A stretch of DNA of 64,000 nucleotides from Coffea arabica (taxonomy: Eukaryota; Streptophyta; Magnoliopsida; Gentianales; Rubiaceae). Location: the NCBI RefSeq assembly GCF_036785885.1, contig NC_092312.1, forward strand, positions 24,632,001-24,696,000, in the 5' to 3' direction. The notes under the pieces were generated by a model. That model was not told the DNA's origin, made no database searches, and saw only the letters and a list, made by a program, of their open reading frames with translations. Shown here one piece after another: positions 25,216 through 37,539 of this stretch (position 1 is the stretch's first letter; each line of letters starts with the position of its first letter). A program made the translations under genes and the position numbers.

Positions 25216-26190
25216 CTCCACTTCTGTCCTCTTGAGTTTGGTTAGCTGCTGTTTCTTCTGTGCTCATCTTCTCCGAATCTTTGTATGCTTGACTGTATTC
25301 CATCCACTCCTCTTGAGCTTTCTGCACTGTTACCATTGCATGTCTTTGTTTGTTGTTGAATTCCCACTCATTTCTTCACTGTTTTTCCTAGTTCACTTGT
25401 TTCAGTCCTTAGTATTTCTAGTTTATTTGCGTCACTCCGTATATGAAATGCCACTATCAACTCCTACCATCCAATTGATGCCTTTTCAGTCCTACAATTT
25501 AGTTAGTTGGCCTTATTCAACTATGGCGTTCTGGGAGAAATTTCACGTTCAATTGCTTCCTCTACCACGCCAAAACGAGCTCGCTTAGACCTGCTTTAAA
25601 AAGTTGTTAATTAACCACAGTCTAATAAGTTCCTGTATTGTAAATTCGATAAACTGCAATAAGAATGGATGGAACTAGTTTGCCAGGTACTAGCTTTATA
25701 TTATGCTTTTTTAAGAATTTCCCAGTCATTCATCAAATCATCTTCTTGTGGAAATTTTTGGTCAGAAAGCCAGCAAATCAGCAATAAACGGCCAATCCAG
25801 CACTAATCAATATCCAGAGAGCCAATTTCTTACGGCACAGGTACAAATATACCAATATGATTGCGCTGGTATTAAGATTTCCATAATAACCAAAAAGGAC
25901 TATGTACATGATCCAAACAACAAGCATCATTTGGTTTAGGTAGCTTTACACTTGTGAAACTGAAAACGATGAACTGAGCCAATTCCAGTCTGGAGAGTGA
26001 ACGTCAATGAGCAATACAAAGAGACCTCCTAATTCCTTTCCCACCTAATATGCTTCCAAACCCCGACCCCCCCCCCCCAACAACCCACACCACTTCCCAC
26101 CCCAATGCACGACATCCATCTGATCTTGTTTGGCCATGCTGAGATACATATAGAACAGTAGAATTTTAAAAACTTCCATCCCCGTGCATG
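25216..26190. other. No supported gene
   Basis: Open frames on the plus strand here are antisense to the RNase H-like fragment or are low-complexity. A run of ten Cs lies near 26069. The right end should include the 3' UTR of the secreted-protein gene. Confidence 0.35.
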
Positions 26191-28633
26191 CTAATCAAAG
26201 GCCCCTCTAATATCATCCAGGCTCTCTCCTAAAGATACTCTGCCAAAAAAGAAACAAACTTCTGATAAGCAGCAGCAACATTGAAAAGAAACAAAAGATA
26301 AAACAGGAAGGATGAAAGAGTGACAGATGATTAGGGATCAAGTGATTATCATAGTTAATTATAGACAAGTAAACAATGTAGAGATGTGTAACTTGAGATA
26401 AAAAAGAAATCATTACAGCTGTTGCAGAACACAGAGACATGCAGCTTATATTCTAATTACTGATGATTGTAAAGCTATCTTGATTGAGGGTGCAAACTGG
26501 TTTAGTATTTGGGGATATCTTCCTAGTGAATGGGCACAGTTTAATTTAGATTAATATTGGTCCCTCCACCATTATCACTGTCCCAAAAAAATGATCGTCT
26601 AATCTAAGCCACTGAATCCCACCGGCTTCAGGCCTCATGGGCCTTGCCAAATGCCTCCTGAAGTTGCGGTATAGAATTCTCCTGGTATAACCTGGCTAGT
26701 CACTGAAAACTCATTTTGTTACTAAATGAGAATTGTGCCTTTGACAGGATGTCCCTAAAGGGTAATGCAATGGAGGACATGGACTTGAGCTGGCCAACAC
26801 AGTTTTCTTCTGAACTACTCCTCACTGGACCTTACTGATTCACAACGGGCAGCGGGTTTAGGGAATCCTCCCAGTATTAAGATAAAAATTCTCCAAAATA
26901 TAATTCCCAAATATCAACTGCCACAGATTTCATCTACTGCCTTCCTCTTGTAATCCAAAACACTGTTGAGATCGTTTTGCTTCTTGAGCAGTAAAGCACT
27001 TTCATTTATGTTATCAATAAGCCTGTTGGTTATGTTATCATAACCATTCGACTTTCTGATGAATAAATCGTTTCAGCATGACACAGAGTCTCTTCAAATT
27101 TAAGGTTGAGTAACAGTTGAATTCCAATATTTCATGACATGCGGATTTTACTGGAATCAATCTCTACAAACTACTCAATTTTCAACTAATCTCTCCTCGC
27201 CTAATCATGCATTTCATTCTACCAAGACTTTGGAAGAAGAGGCCCTGATACTAGTTAATGTAGCTGCTAGAATTTTCTCATACTATTATTGTTTCTCTTA
27301 CCTTACTCTTCCACCCTTGAGTCAACAGGCAATTATTTGGCTTTTCTCACCAAACAGTAAGCTTGTGGAGCTGTAGTGATGCAATTATTTATGTTTCACA
27401 TCTTTTCCACAAATAGAAAAGGCAACGATTGATTCAATCTGAGTTTTGAAAGTGAAATGAGCATCATAAAATGTCGTAATGGATGCAAAACACATTTAAA
27501 GAACCCACAGGCAACATATTCTATCAATCATTCTGGATTAATTATCATCGTAGATGCTAATGCAGTTAAGCAAGGCACATGGCAAAAGAAACATTAAAAC
27601 ATGATATTCCATATAATTCTCCAGATATACAAGGCATCTGTCTTACTTGTGCATGCAGTACTTGTACTCTTGACTCCTGATGTAATCTTTTTCTCCTTCT
27701 TCCAACTAATTCAAGAAAACCAAAAAAAAGAAGAAAATTCAGATTAATCATCAGCCACCACAAAAATTGAACAAGCAGACCACAAGTACCATTATTAACA
27801 TTCATTTTCCTTTTCCTTTTCCAAAAAGCAAAATCAACTAGATGCTACTATCAAAGTTCATACCAGTCCATTTAATCCTGAATCATCTCAAACAATGTAG
27901 TATCAAAACAAACTCTTTTTGCAATAAAATCAGTCAAATCGTAATTTTTTACATAAAAATCCATACAAAAATTTTCCAGACCGACTTTGATCCTTACCGG
28001 ATCACTCTCATAGACGAGCTGATAACAGGTTGGTGAGAGGCAATTCAAGGCACAATTCTCCTTTGCTATCTTGGAAGATTTACATTGCTGACCCCATAAT
28101 CCACTATTCACCAAAAATTGCACCATTCAACAAAAAATTAGACATACCAAAACACCACAAGACTAAGTAAAACACAATAAATTAAAGATAAAACAGAATG
28201 ATTCCTTTCTTCTTGACTATCACCCCCTTTTAAGCCAAATAATGATAATTATACACAAAACCCGTCAAAAACCCCTAACTTTCCATCTTAAACGCGTATC
28301 TAATTGAGTTAGTCTCGAGAAATAGACACAATTTGAAAAAAGAAAAAAAAAACTTTCTTTAAACTGAAAGTACCTTTCGATGTCTGCATAGCACTGGTTT
28401 CTTCTCTCTCGAATCTCGGATTCCTCTCAAAAATAAATGAATAAGAGGAAAAAGATCATAAAACCTTAAAAATTATGTCAAGATCACACCTGACAGCAAA
28501 AAATAAAATAAAAGGGTAAACTTACAGAGATTGGCTGACGAGATTTAGCTGCTACATCAATGGAGGAAAGCAGAAAAACAAGAGCCCATATGGTTAAAAC
28601 TATGCAACTTTTGTGTTGTTTAAGGAAACTCAT
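26191..28633 (-). CDS. Small secreted six-cysteine plant protein of unknown function
   Basis: Five exons, 28633-28526, 28423-28374, 28103-27998, 27705-27647 and 26239-26191, join in phase to give 123 residues. Residues 1-29 form a signal peptide with the hydrophobic core IVLTIWALVFLLSS. The mature part has six cysteines, at 47, 60, 70, 74, 79 and 105, in segments RNQCYADI, LWGQQCKSS, ENCALNCLSPTC and EYKYCMHK, which allows three disulfides. I recall plant proteins of this plan, conserved and unnamed, ending in a GAFD-like tail, but no function. The acidic LEEGEKDYI follows the cysteine cluster. Secretion or an endomembrane location is inferred from the signal peptide. The acceptor of exon 2 uses the second AG of GAGAG, which is needed to keep the frame. 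Confidence 0.82.
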
Positions 28634-29722
28634 GTTCTAGCTCTTGTTTATGAGGTTGGTTTTCTCACTCTGATTTGAAGCACTGGCTGGGGAAAACTGT
28701 GTAGTTTTATGGAAAGTGGTGGTGTTGGAAACTTGGAATGCTGAATATTTGCAGTTTTGTGCCCTCCGGATTAGTTTAATTTCTTATTTTCCCTTTCGTT
28801 TAGAAATTGGTGTTTTTGCTGACCCAAAGAAGAAAATATTAGTTTTATGTCCTTTTCAAATATGGAAAGGGAGAAGAATTCGTTTTGATGTTTTCAAAGT
28901 AGAGTATGCTGTATGCCTTGTATTTTTTTTCGTAACGGCACATCTAGTCTAACACAACATACTTCTACTCTTAAGGAGGGATGGAACCCTCGAGAGAATC
29001 TGACGGGAATTGAACCACTATCAAATCAGATGGGTGCACCACTCACCCGTATGAATTTAGAACAATTCCCATATAGAGGCACATTGATAGGAGGCAAGGT
29101 TTGAATCTCTGACCTTCCACTCCACTATTAATGTGACGGCCAACTCCTCTATTGGGAGTTGGTTATGCAGTATGCCTTGTAGATTTATAGTTTTTTTAAC
29201 TAAGGAGTAAGGAACATTTTTAATATTTATTAATTAAAAGTAGTGTTTCTTCTGTTCACATCTATTTCTTACTTACACTAGCATAAAATTTTGATTTGTT
29301 ACACACTTATTTCAATGTAGCTTAACTTGATTTCTTGCTCAAAATTATACATTCTTTTGATCTGCATTGAAGTTTCTCCAAAAAATTTATTCATCTACCA
29401 CTAAAAAGTTATGCTAATTGCTGTAATTTAGAATCCCTAATTAGATTTGCTAATTGCCGTAATTGTGAATGGCATTGAGTTTAAAAGGTATATTATTTTA
29501 AGTCATGATTGAAATGAGTCTTTAACTAGAACTTTAAAAATTTATACATCATTGATGAAGTCGGGGGCAAAACTGAAAAGTAACCTTCGAGGTAATTTTC
29601 TTTTTGTAGGAAGATTGATTGGAAATTGAAGTTTTATTTGTGGGACAATATCTTGAATCATGGTGGTGATGGCTTTACGTTTTCTCTCCAAGGTTTTGAT
29701 ATCTACACAATTGATTCCAAAA
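28634..29722. other. Upstream DNA and a possible degraded tRNA-derived repeat
   Basis: 28634-28900 is promoter-side DNA of the secreted-protein gene. Around 28970-29165 the minus strand holds GGTTCAATTCC, similar to a pol III B box, within a region of mixed composition unlike its surroundings. It might be a decayed SINE, but no A box or target duplication was confirmed. Confidence 0.3.
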
Positions 29723-30111
29723 TAGAACTGCTATCAAGTCAAGTTGAGTTCAAATAGAGCTCGAGTAGTAGTGCACTACTCAACCTCTACTCAAGTAAAA
29801 ATGCTGAGTTTGAGGTTGAACTCGAGCTCGTCAAATTCTTTGAAGTATAGTTCGAGTTCATTTTACCTTACTCAAGCTCAGGTTCAAATTCAATCAAATT
29901 GAGTTTAATCAAGTTTAATTAAGTTTTCAAGTTCGATTTTTTTATTAAATTTCATAATTTTTATAGATAAATACACTACTTCATAAAGTTTGATGAGTAC
30001 TCGAGTTTTGATTTTTTCTACTGGAATTTGAATCGATTACCTTATCCTATAACTCGAACTCGACTTAAACTTGGTAAATGTTGAGTTCGTGTCGAGCCTT
30101 TTATCAAGTTA
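29723..30111. mobile_element. Diverged member of the TCGAGTTCGA-rich hAT-like family
   Basis: It begins TAGAACTGCTATCAAGTC, like the start of the element at 16844, is packed with GAGTTC/CTCGAG variants at both ends and AT-rich in the middle, and ends near TTTTATCAAGTTA. No target duplication is visible, so the ends are approximate. Confidence 0.45.
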
Positions 30112-31431
30112 CTATATTTCTAAACAAGTTCCTGGAAAACAAGTCTAAAGGTTTTCTTATTGGTGACATCAATATTGATGATAGTGACGATATTGATGCT
30201 AGTGACAATATCAATCATGACCTTGATATGGAGTTGGAGCTGCTAACTATGACGAATGCGCTAACTATGGATATGATGCCGGAAATAGACTGATTTTATA
30301 TCATCATTCAATTTGAATTAGCAAAAACAATGTCTCCTTGCATAATATGAATTCCAAACATTTATGATTTGGATGTGAATGAGTCAAATTGTTCGAGTTG
30401 AATAGTTTGATTAATTTCCTATCCCATAACCTTCTTTCACTCCTAATTCCCTTCACTCGAAAACCTTCACTGTTTGGAAATAACAAATTTTAGAAAGCAA
30501 ACTCGGACGTGGAATACTTCTTTTTGCTAATAATCTCATGATCGTACTTCAATAATAATTACTGCTTTGAAGAGACTTACAATTGTTTTTATAGTGAATT
30601 TAAAATGCTGATAGTATTTTATTTGGTTGATTCTAAGATTGTCTTCAAGACAAGATGCTCGATTTAGTTGCCGTTGCCTAATTCATCTACACCTGAGATA
30701 ATTGTCACTTGTGATTATCCATTGACTGTAATGAATTAGTTTTCCATTTCCGTCTTTTAGAGTAGTTTAAAGCTCGGGCCGTTATGTGATATAACAAAAT
30801 TTTGTCATTCATGATGTCAATTTACTCTTATTTCAGGTTGGTCCACGATAAAAATTTTTTTGTCCCTTACCTTGATATAATTCTCATGGCCTAGTTCTTT
30901 TAGTAATCCACAAATTTTAATTAGGAAAAGATTAAGCTACTTTTGTTTCCCTTCCCTACGGTTTATCTCTCATTCAGCTCATGGAATAAGAGTTTTTTTT
31001 TTTTTTTTCCTTAAACGTCTTACGATAATGTTCAATTCTTGAAACTAGCTATTTTTCTTTCTTGGCAAAAACTAAATAAGTAGAATTAGTTTTCTACTAG
31101 CAAAACTGATTTTTGCGTCAAAATGCATCACCATATACAACTCCCTTGATCAATATTCTCATAAAAAAGCTTCCCGCATTATTCTCCCCTTGTTTTCCTT
31201 CTTGAAAAATTTCATCATTACATAATTTTCTTGCAACTCAACCCTAGATCTGGAAGACAAATGAAACATTCTTGAACATCAGCTTCTTCCCAACAAAAAA
31301 AAAAGAAAAAAGAGAAAAAAAATTTAACCTAAAGACAGAGAAAGAAAATCCCAAAAGGGAAAAAAAAAGGAATAGAGGATCTACAACATCTATAGAGGGT
31401 GACAGGCCCTTGTGCAAAAAATTAAACAAGA
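30112..31431. other. Intergenic and 5' leader of the two-TM protein gene
   Basis: A short acidic open frame ending at 30293 resembles nothing known. The 31290-31430 stretch is A-rich with G, and is probably 5' UTR of the next gene. CATAAAAAAG near 31160 could serve as its TATA element. Confidence 0.35.
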
Positions 31432-31920
31432 ATGGAGGAATCAAGGGAAGGAGATTGTAGGGTTCCTTTGATCTCTTCCATATTTTGTGTATGCGTAACG
31501 ACCGGTGGAGTCCTCCTGGCTATGTATGTTTTCATGCCTTCAGTCTCTGAACCATGGTTTCCGATTGCAGCATTCATTTTGATAGGTGCCCCATGGATTT
31601 TTTGGGTTTTTACATATATATATACGTGCATAAAAGCTTGTTGTCGTCATAATGGTCTTAATGATCGAAGATTGTCAAGGAAGAGGAACGCCACGATTTC
31701 AAACAACGCAATGGCAAGAAATGAATCCATTAACGATCAGCCATCTGCTGCTTCTGCTGCTGCTGTGAATTCTCCACGCGAAGGAAAACATGTGCAATTT
31801 GGTGGTGTGGTTGTAATGGATAGCGAAAACAGCAATGGTCAAGAAAGCCACCAAGATCCATCGGTTGCCTCTTCTAAAGAATGCGAGATGCCATTACATT
31901 TAGGCGTTTCATCTTCATGA
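31432..31920 (+). CDS. Plant two-TM membrane protein of unknown function
   Basis: A single exon encodes 162 residues starting MEESREGDCRVPLISSIF. Two hydrophobic helices at about residues 11-34 and 42-67 are separated by a short loop with SVSEPW, giving a hairpin in the membrane. A Cys/Arg-rich juxtamembrane stretch (KACCRHNGLNDRR) may be palmitoylated. Residues 80-162 are Ser/Asn/Ala-rich and probably disordered and cytosolic. The conserved N-terminal half followed by a variable tail is typical of an unnamed plant family I recall only loosely. Codon use and the clean two-helix design support a real gene. Function and membrane are unknown. Confidence 0.72.
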   Translation: MEESREGDCRVPLISSIFCVCVTTGGVLLAMYVFMPSVSEPWFPIAAFILIGAPWIFWVFTYIYTCIKACCRHNGLNDRRLSRKRNATISNNAMARNESINDQPSAASAAAVNSPREGKHVQFGGVVVMDSENSNGQESHQDPSVASSKECEMPLHLGVSSS

Positions 31921-32863
31921 TAGGAGTTATGGGTAATTCTTCCCTTTTTTTTTTTGGTCTTTTTTGTGGAATATGAGGATAGTTTGTATCGTGATCTCCT
32001 ATGCATTAATAAGTGGAGATTAATCTTTTACTATCATGGATAGATAATGAGATTATTTGATGGAAATATCAGATGAATTGTTGAGAACAAATTGATAAAT
32101 CTTGGTCGGCCAATGTGACAACATCTTTATGGTGTATTAGTATTTGGGACGTAAATTGTTGATGCTGATCATTAAAACTTAAGAAGGGAAACGACTACTT
32201 TTTCGATCCAGCTCATAGAAGAAAAGAAAAAAAAAAAAAAAGAATGTAATCCTGATCTCCCTTACTTTCTTGGATATTTTCTTCTTAGTTTCTCTTCATA
32301 TTTTTCTTTATAATTTTCACTATTCCCATTGACATTCTACCTTAATTTGTTTTCGGTTGACCAACTCTTAAAATGGTTTTAGTTGTGCAGCTTAAGTCAA
32401 TTTAAAGATGGGTTTGATGCATAATCTAATTCATTTGGAATTGTTTGTTGTTGTGTGTTCATTGTTGCAGCTCTCCTAGTTGAAATAAAATCTTTTTTCG
32501 TTTGAATCATTCCTTCAATTCTTCAACTGGCACTTACTGCAGCTTCAATTGAAAATAAACAAGGAAAAGGTTAAATAATCTTATAGTTTAAGATGCTTCA
32601 TGCTGCAACTCTATGAAGATTTCAGCATCATATATAAAAGGCTTAGAAGCACCAGCTTTGATTTGTAAACCGCAACATATAAACTGAAAGCATCCATTAT
32701 GCATATCTACCGTGGACTTGGATTAAATAAGCATCCAAATATTTTTGAGAGTTTAGCTATAAGGTATTTATCTTTCCTATTTAATTCTCTGTGATTTTTG
32801 TCATTTATGAATGGTATGTGAGGAGAATGTACAAACTTATGAATCTGGAATGAGTATTTATAG
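31921..32863. other. 3' region of the two-TM gene and unassigned DNA
   Basis: AT-rich with poly-A runs. No open frame resembles a known family. Confidence 0.4.
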
Positions 32864-34251
32864 AAAAGGAATGGGACAGGGTTTAGATAAGTTTTGCACC
32901 ATTTTGTTCGATTGGTGTAATTCTTACTATATTTGATGTAGTTCCCACTAAACTTGAATACAAACAAAATTCACAATGAAACCTAAATTGTTTGCATTTA
33001 CACTAAATTGTATAAAAACTACAATGAGTGGTTGAAAGTACCCTAAAGGAATTAGTGAACTTCTTCAGTTCTTCGCTTCTTCTTAGCAGAGTTTACTATT
33101 AAAGCGGGTCAAAAATTTCAGGGGAGATTTCTTGCTATTTCATTCGGCGCCTTTAAAATTTAAAAAATTTTGCTTGGTTCCTCTACTTTAAACTTTTTCG
33201 TAACTTTTGAAATCCATTTCAAAATATAATATTAAAAATCTCATTTTCGAGAAAGGATACAATTTCAATCCAAATTTGTATTTTTCTTGTGCTTAATTAT
33301 CATAACAGACTAAATTTATCTCTTAATTGATCGATATTGTTCTTTAATGAAACTTTAAAATTCTTTAATAGATAACAAGATCAAAAAATTTCTTTAATAT
33401 TTTTGTGTCATTGATTTGAACAAGAAATGTTAAATTATTTAAAATTATGAATAATGACTTATAATACTCTTACAAATAAATTGCAATAATTTACAACTAT
33501 GAGAATCTATTTTTGTATTAGCTTGAAAACAATACAAACAAATTTATATATAATTTTTAGTATCTTATATCTTTAATTTTTCAAGCCATCGATTTGGAAA
33601 AAATTATAAAATTGAAAAATATGTAAAAGATTTATCATAAAACTTCTTAAATTAACTCAAAACACAGCATATGAGAAAGAAAATATTATCTTTGTAATTT
33701 GCAAAAACTTTAATAATCATTCAAATATTAACGTTTGATATTTAAAAAACACACTACATTTTGTCTAGTTAGAATAAATCTTCATATCTTTTGTTTTTGT
33801 TTTTAATTTGTTATTATTAATATACTCATAATTGTGGTAATAAAAAGTTAGACAACAAAAGGGCGAATTTGGAATGAGAATATATTTACTCTCTCAAAAT
33901 GAATTTTTTAATATTCTATTTTAAAATGGGTTATATATGAAACAAAATACTTAAAGTAAGGAAGCCAAGTAAGATTTTTTAAAGTTTGAAAGTCCCAAGT
34001 GAAACTGTCAAAAACCTGAGCAGAGGTTTTTGAAATTATCCCATTAAAGAATGTATATTCCATTATCTATTTGAAATTCTCAAATTAGACAAGACAAATT
34101 TTATTGGTCATCTGATGGGACAAATTCTTTTAGTCACAGAAGTATGTCAATGCATGATTGTCTTCCTGGTCCCTTCCCATTACCTGCTTGTACTTGCATG
34201 AAATACTTTCTCGTTAATAATGTATAAGATGTGCGTATTATGTCATTTCAA
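32864..34251. repeat. Segmental repeat, copy A (partner at 57863-60341)
   Basis: About 1.39 kb that matches 57863-60341 in the same orientation, starting at AAAAGGAATGGGACAGGG and ending at TATTATGTCATTTCAA. Homology covers unique flanking DNA on both sides of an internal Mutator-like element, so this is a duplicated segment and not just two insertions of one transposon. Copy B is longer because of an additional insertion. Confidence 0.85.
33106..34042. mobile_element. Non-autonomous Mutator-like element, copy A
   Basis: The 937-bp AT-rich element is flanked by ATTAAAG (33098-33104, 34043-34049). The equivalent element in copy B has a perfect 9-bp duplication ATTAAAGAA, as expected for Mutator. 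Ends carry TCAGGGGAGATTTC on the left and, reversed, GGGATAATTTCAAAAACCTC on the right. It has no coding capacity. Related elements lie at 48822-49874 and 60374-61971. Confidence 0.7.
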
Positions 34252-34840
34252 TTTCTGCTAATACCATTCAATGTTTATAGGTGATGACGGTCACCAGATA
34301 ATATCATAAATAATAATCTACCCCTTTTTTCTCTTTTCCTTTGCTAAAAATAGGAATTCTTCAGTTTTTAGAATTTCTGTGTTCCCCAGTCCCTTCTCAA
34401 CTATCTAACTTTTTGGCTTTCTTTGTTCAAAAAACTCACACCACCAGACTTAATTAATACGAATCAGGGTCTGGTTTAATTTCAAATATTATTTCAACAT
34501 CAAATGGTGTTCCTAAAATTTATGTGAAAAATTAAGATGACAATTAGAATAGTAGAGGATCTTGATTTTTGTTGGTAACTACTGATGTGCAGCTGCACAA
34601 TAGGCGGTGGCCAACAATTGCAGAAAAAAATTTACAATTCACAAAGGTTTTGGGACGCGGTTGCAGCACAACATTTTGCTATTGCATGCTTTTTCTTAGT
34701 AAACGACATGTTGCCTTAATTCTTCTTTTGTTTCTAATTTTTCACCCTCGTAAATGAGAATACAACTATCCCACATCTCTCTTGGGGGTTAGGGGAGTTT
34801 GGTAGATAAGTCCCTGGACGTCCTCACAAGTTGCCGACTT
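34252..34840. other. No supported gene
   Basis: AT-rich DNA. Nothing beyond short open frames is visible. Confidence 0.35.
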
Positions 34841-35110
34841 TTGAGGATTGTTCGGGGATTAGGTTTATTTGTGAAATTCTTGTGGCTTCATAAGAAGATG
34901 AAAGAAAAAAACATTGCAGGGGGCTTCTGGGGTTGGTGGGGGTTCTTTAACACTTAGTAGCAGCTTTTTCCTGTGAGGTTTGGCTTTTGAGGATTGTTCG
35001 GGGATTAGGTTTATTTGCGAAATTCTTGTGGCTTCATAAGAAGATGAAAGAAAAAACATTGCAGGGGGCTTCTAGGGTTGGTGGGGGTTCTTTAACACTT
35101 AGCAGCAGCC
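34841..35110. repeat. Tandem duplication of a 146-bp unit
   Basis: A unit beginning TTGAGGATTGTTCGGGGATT at 34841 recurs at 34987 with only a few changes. The second copy stops near 35110 after AACACTTAGCAGCAGC. The unit has no coding content that I recognise. Confidence 0.85.
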
Positions 35111-35483
35111 GCCCTATAGGCTGTCCCTGTAAGATCCCGAAAACACCACAATTCTATGTCACCAGGGCCAAACAGTTCTTTGGAATCCCAAAATTTTGAC
35201 TTCAAATCTTAATGAAAGTAGTACCAGCCCGATAGTGTCCATGATGCATTTGGCATTTGGCATTTTTTTTTTTTTTTTTTTAGGACATAGCCAATTTTTG
35301 CTGTTATGATTCCCAATACATCTTGACCAAAATAGGGAAAAAAAAAACCACAAAGTATCCCTGTTTCCATCTGATAACGATACAATGAACCATGTGATTT
35401 TTGTTCTACTATCTATTAAAACAAAAGCCACTCTATTGTCTTACATAACCATGTCTAAGGTCATATTAAAAAGGCCATAGCTA

Positions 35484-35888
35484 ATTTTGTGTGGTTGAGT
35501 TAAGTCTAGTTGAGTTAAGTTTTGCCTTAATCAATTTGAGTCTTGATTTAATTTTACCAAACTTGAACTCGACGAGTTTTCAATGTAAAGTTTGAACTTG
35601 AGTTCGACCTTAGTCAAGTTTGAACTCGAGCTCAAGCTTAAAAAATAAAAGATAATTATTTTATTTCTAAAAAATGAATAAAATAGTAATTTTTCTTGAT
35701 AAATAATAAAATATTAGGAATATATATATGTATATATATAATTGAACTGACATGCGAATTAGCGAATTGAATATTTTTGAACTTGAGTTTGACTTGATCA
35801 ATTCGAATTCAACTCAAGTTTGATGTTGATTGAATTCAAGTTGATCTTTAACTCGAACTGCTCGTGACCCGACTCGTATGCAGCCTTA
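35484..35888. mobile_element. Another TCGAGTTCGA-rich hAT-like element
   Basis: The right end, reversed, begins TAAGGCTGCATACGAGTC, closely matching the TAGGGCTGCAAACGAG-style ends of the family. The interior repeats AACTCGAGCTC variants around an AT-rich centre. The left end is diverged and no target duplication was found. Confidence 0.55.
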
Positions 35889-36325
35889 CGTGGAACATCA
35901 TGCCAAACCAAGAAAGAGTGGCAACAAAGGTACCTTAGCTACGTAAACAAAACTAGTCGAACTACATGTGTGTGGCACGTGAGACTTATTATCATGCATG
36001 CAAAAAAAAAAACTAATAATAATAATAATAATAAATAAAAAGTTAATGAGAGCTAAGGCTGTGTTTGGTAAAGGGGTTCAACTTTCTATTTGGGAATGGG
36101 AAAACGAACCAAAATTTATGAGCTCACAAGAATGTATGCAAGTCTTTCAATCCTCTTTGGTTTTCTGCAAAATGAGCTCATAATGCATGTGGAACATTAT
36201 GCTGGACCAGGAAGCGGTGAGCGACAACAAAGGCAGCTTAGCTAGGTAAACAAAACTACTCCCGCAAGATGTGAAGGGCACGTGGACATATTATCATGCA
36301 TGCAAACAGAAATTGGTAAAGGGAT
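35889..36325. repeat. Imperfect direct duplication of a 120-bp segment
   Basis: The segment at 35889-36003, with CGTGGAACATCATGCC and TATTATCATGCATGCAAA, recurs at 36187-36305 at roughly 80% identity. A (TAA)n run lies near 36014-36032. Confidence 0.7.
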
Positions 36326-36334
36326 TTCAACTTT

Positions 36335-36482
36335 CCACTACAAGAATGGTAGCTCAAGCGGTACCAGGAAACATCCCAAGATCCCTTATACAAGGGATCA
36401 GGGATCGAATGTTGGGGAGGTCCCCCTCCCAGCACTACCACGGCCCTAATTTGAGACGGTGTCGAGGCGGACAAATATATAA
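36335..36482 (+). repeat. Probable tRNA-derived SINE
   Basis: GGTAGCTCAAGCGGTACC resembles a pol III A box and GGGATCGAATG, about 50 nt later, a B box. The tail turns A/T-rich. This is the layout of plant Au-like SINEs. Flanking duplications were not resolved. Confidence 0.5.
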
Positions 36483-37111
36483 TTGACCTCCACAGAAATC
36501 ATACCAAGCTTTTTGTTTAATCAATCAGCAATGGAATTGATTCGTGAGAAGTGTTTGGAAAAAATTTAAAGTTGCTAGGACCAAAAATTTTATAAAAAAA
36601 GTTAATTCCCCTAAGTGTTTGGAAAGAAAAAACCCGTTGAAGTACATTTTTCCCACTCTCTCGATCTTTCTTCCAAGATGTTGAAAAGTGTTTCAAGAAA
36701 TCCACAGTTTTAGCCTCTAATCAGCTAAAGTATCTATTTATCAAACGTGGGTGACCAATAACATTGATTACGTTCCTCCACATGATCATCATTTATAATT
36801 AAAACACGTCCTGATCATCATTATATACTGTATTACGTTTCAATTAGTGATGTTTTGCTTTAGGGGTATAGGATCAAGAATGGATATCAAGTTTAATGAT
36901 ATCCATCCCACTTGTTATATGCGGTGAAATATTAAAGGAAATATTAATTTGAAGGAAATAAGATTGTTAAAATATATTATCTTTTATCATCCTTTGTAAC
37001 TTAATTTTCAAATCTTCTTCCAAACATTCTATCGAAGGGCTAAAGGAGAAGTTGACTGCACAACCGAACACATTGACCCTGTCCCACACCTACCACACCT
37101 TAGAAGTGTGG

Positions 37112-37285
37112 GTTTGTTTGGATTGAGATAATTTCAAATAAAATAACTTATTATTTCACAAATTTTAATCACCTTTTTATCTTTCTAATCACCTTTTCAT
37201 CTCACATACATCACATCATAAAAAGTGTTACAGTAATTATCTCAAATAAATCATTCAAATAAACTCATATCCAAACAAGTAGTGC
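37112..37285. mobile_element. MITE with TTGTTTGGAT-type inverted ends
   Basis: The left end TTTGTTTGGATTGAGATAAT is matched in inverse by ATTCAAATAAACTCATATCC on the right. The element is about 170 bp, AT-rich and non-coding. No sure target duplication. Confidence 0.5.
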
Positions 37286-37539
37286 ATATTTTGAAAAAAA
37301 TTACCCGAATCATCTCTTATATATTCCTAATGATAATTTTTTATCCCCCAACATCAAAATGAATGATATTAGTGTCTAACAATTAAAAAATGCTTATTTT
37401 TTTTTTTATCATAGTCAGTCAAATTTTGATTGGAATAAATCATGGACATTTCATGTTATCAATATTTAAAGAACAAATTTAACAACTCATTTAATGTTGA
37501 TCCAATTTCTCAATTATTCTTAAACACAAAAAGTGAAAT

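Noticed and set aside
25232-25588. Plus-strand 118-codon frame with hydrophobic stretches
   Set aside because: Hydrophobicity comes from T-rich composition. The region borders an RNase H-like remnant on the other strand and shows no motif.
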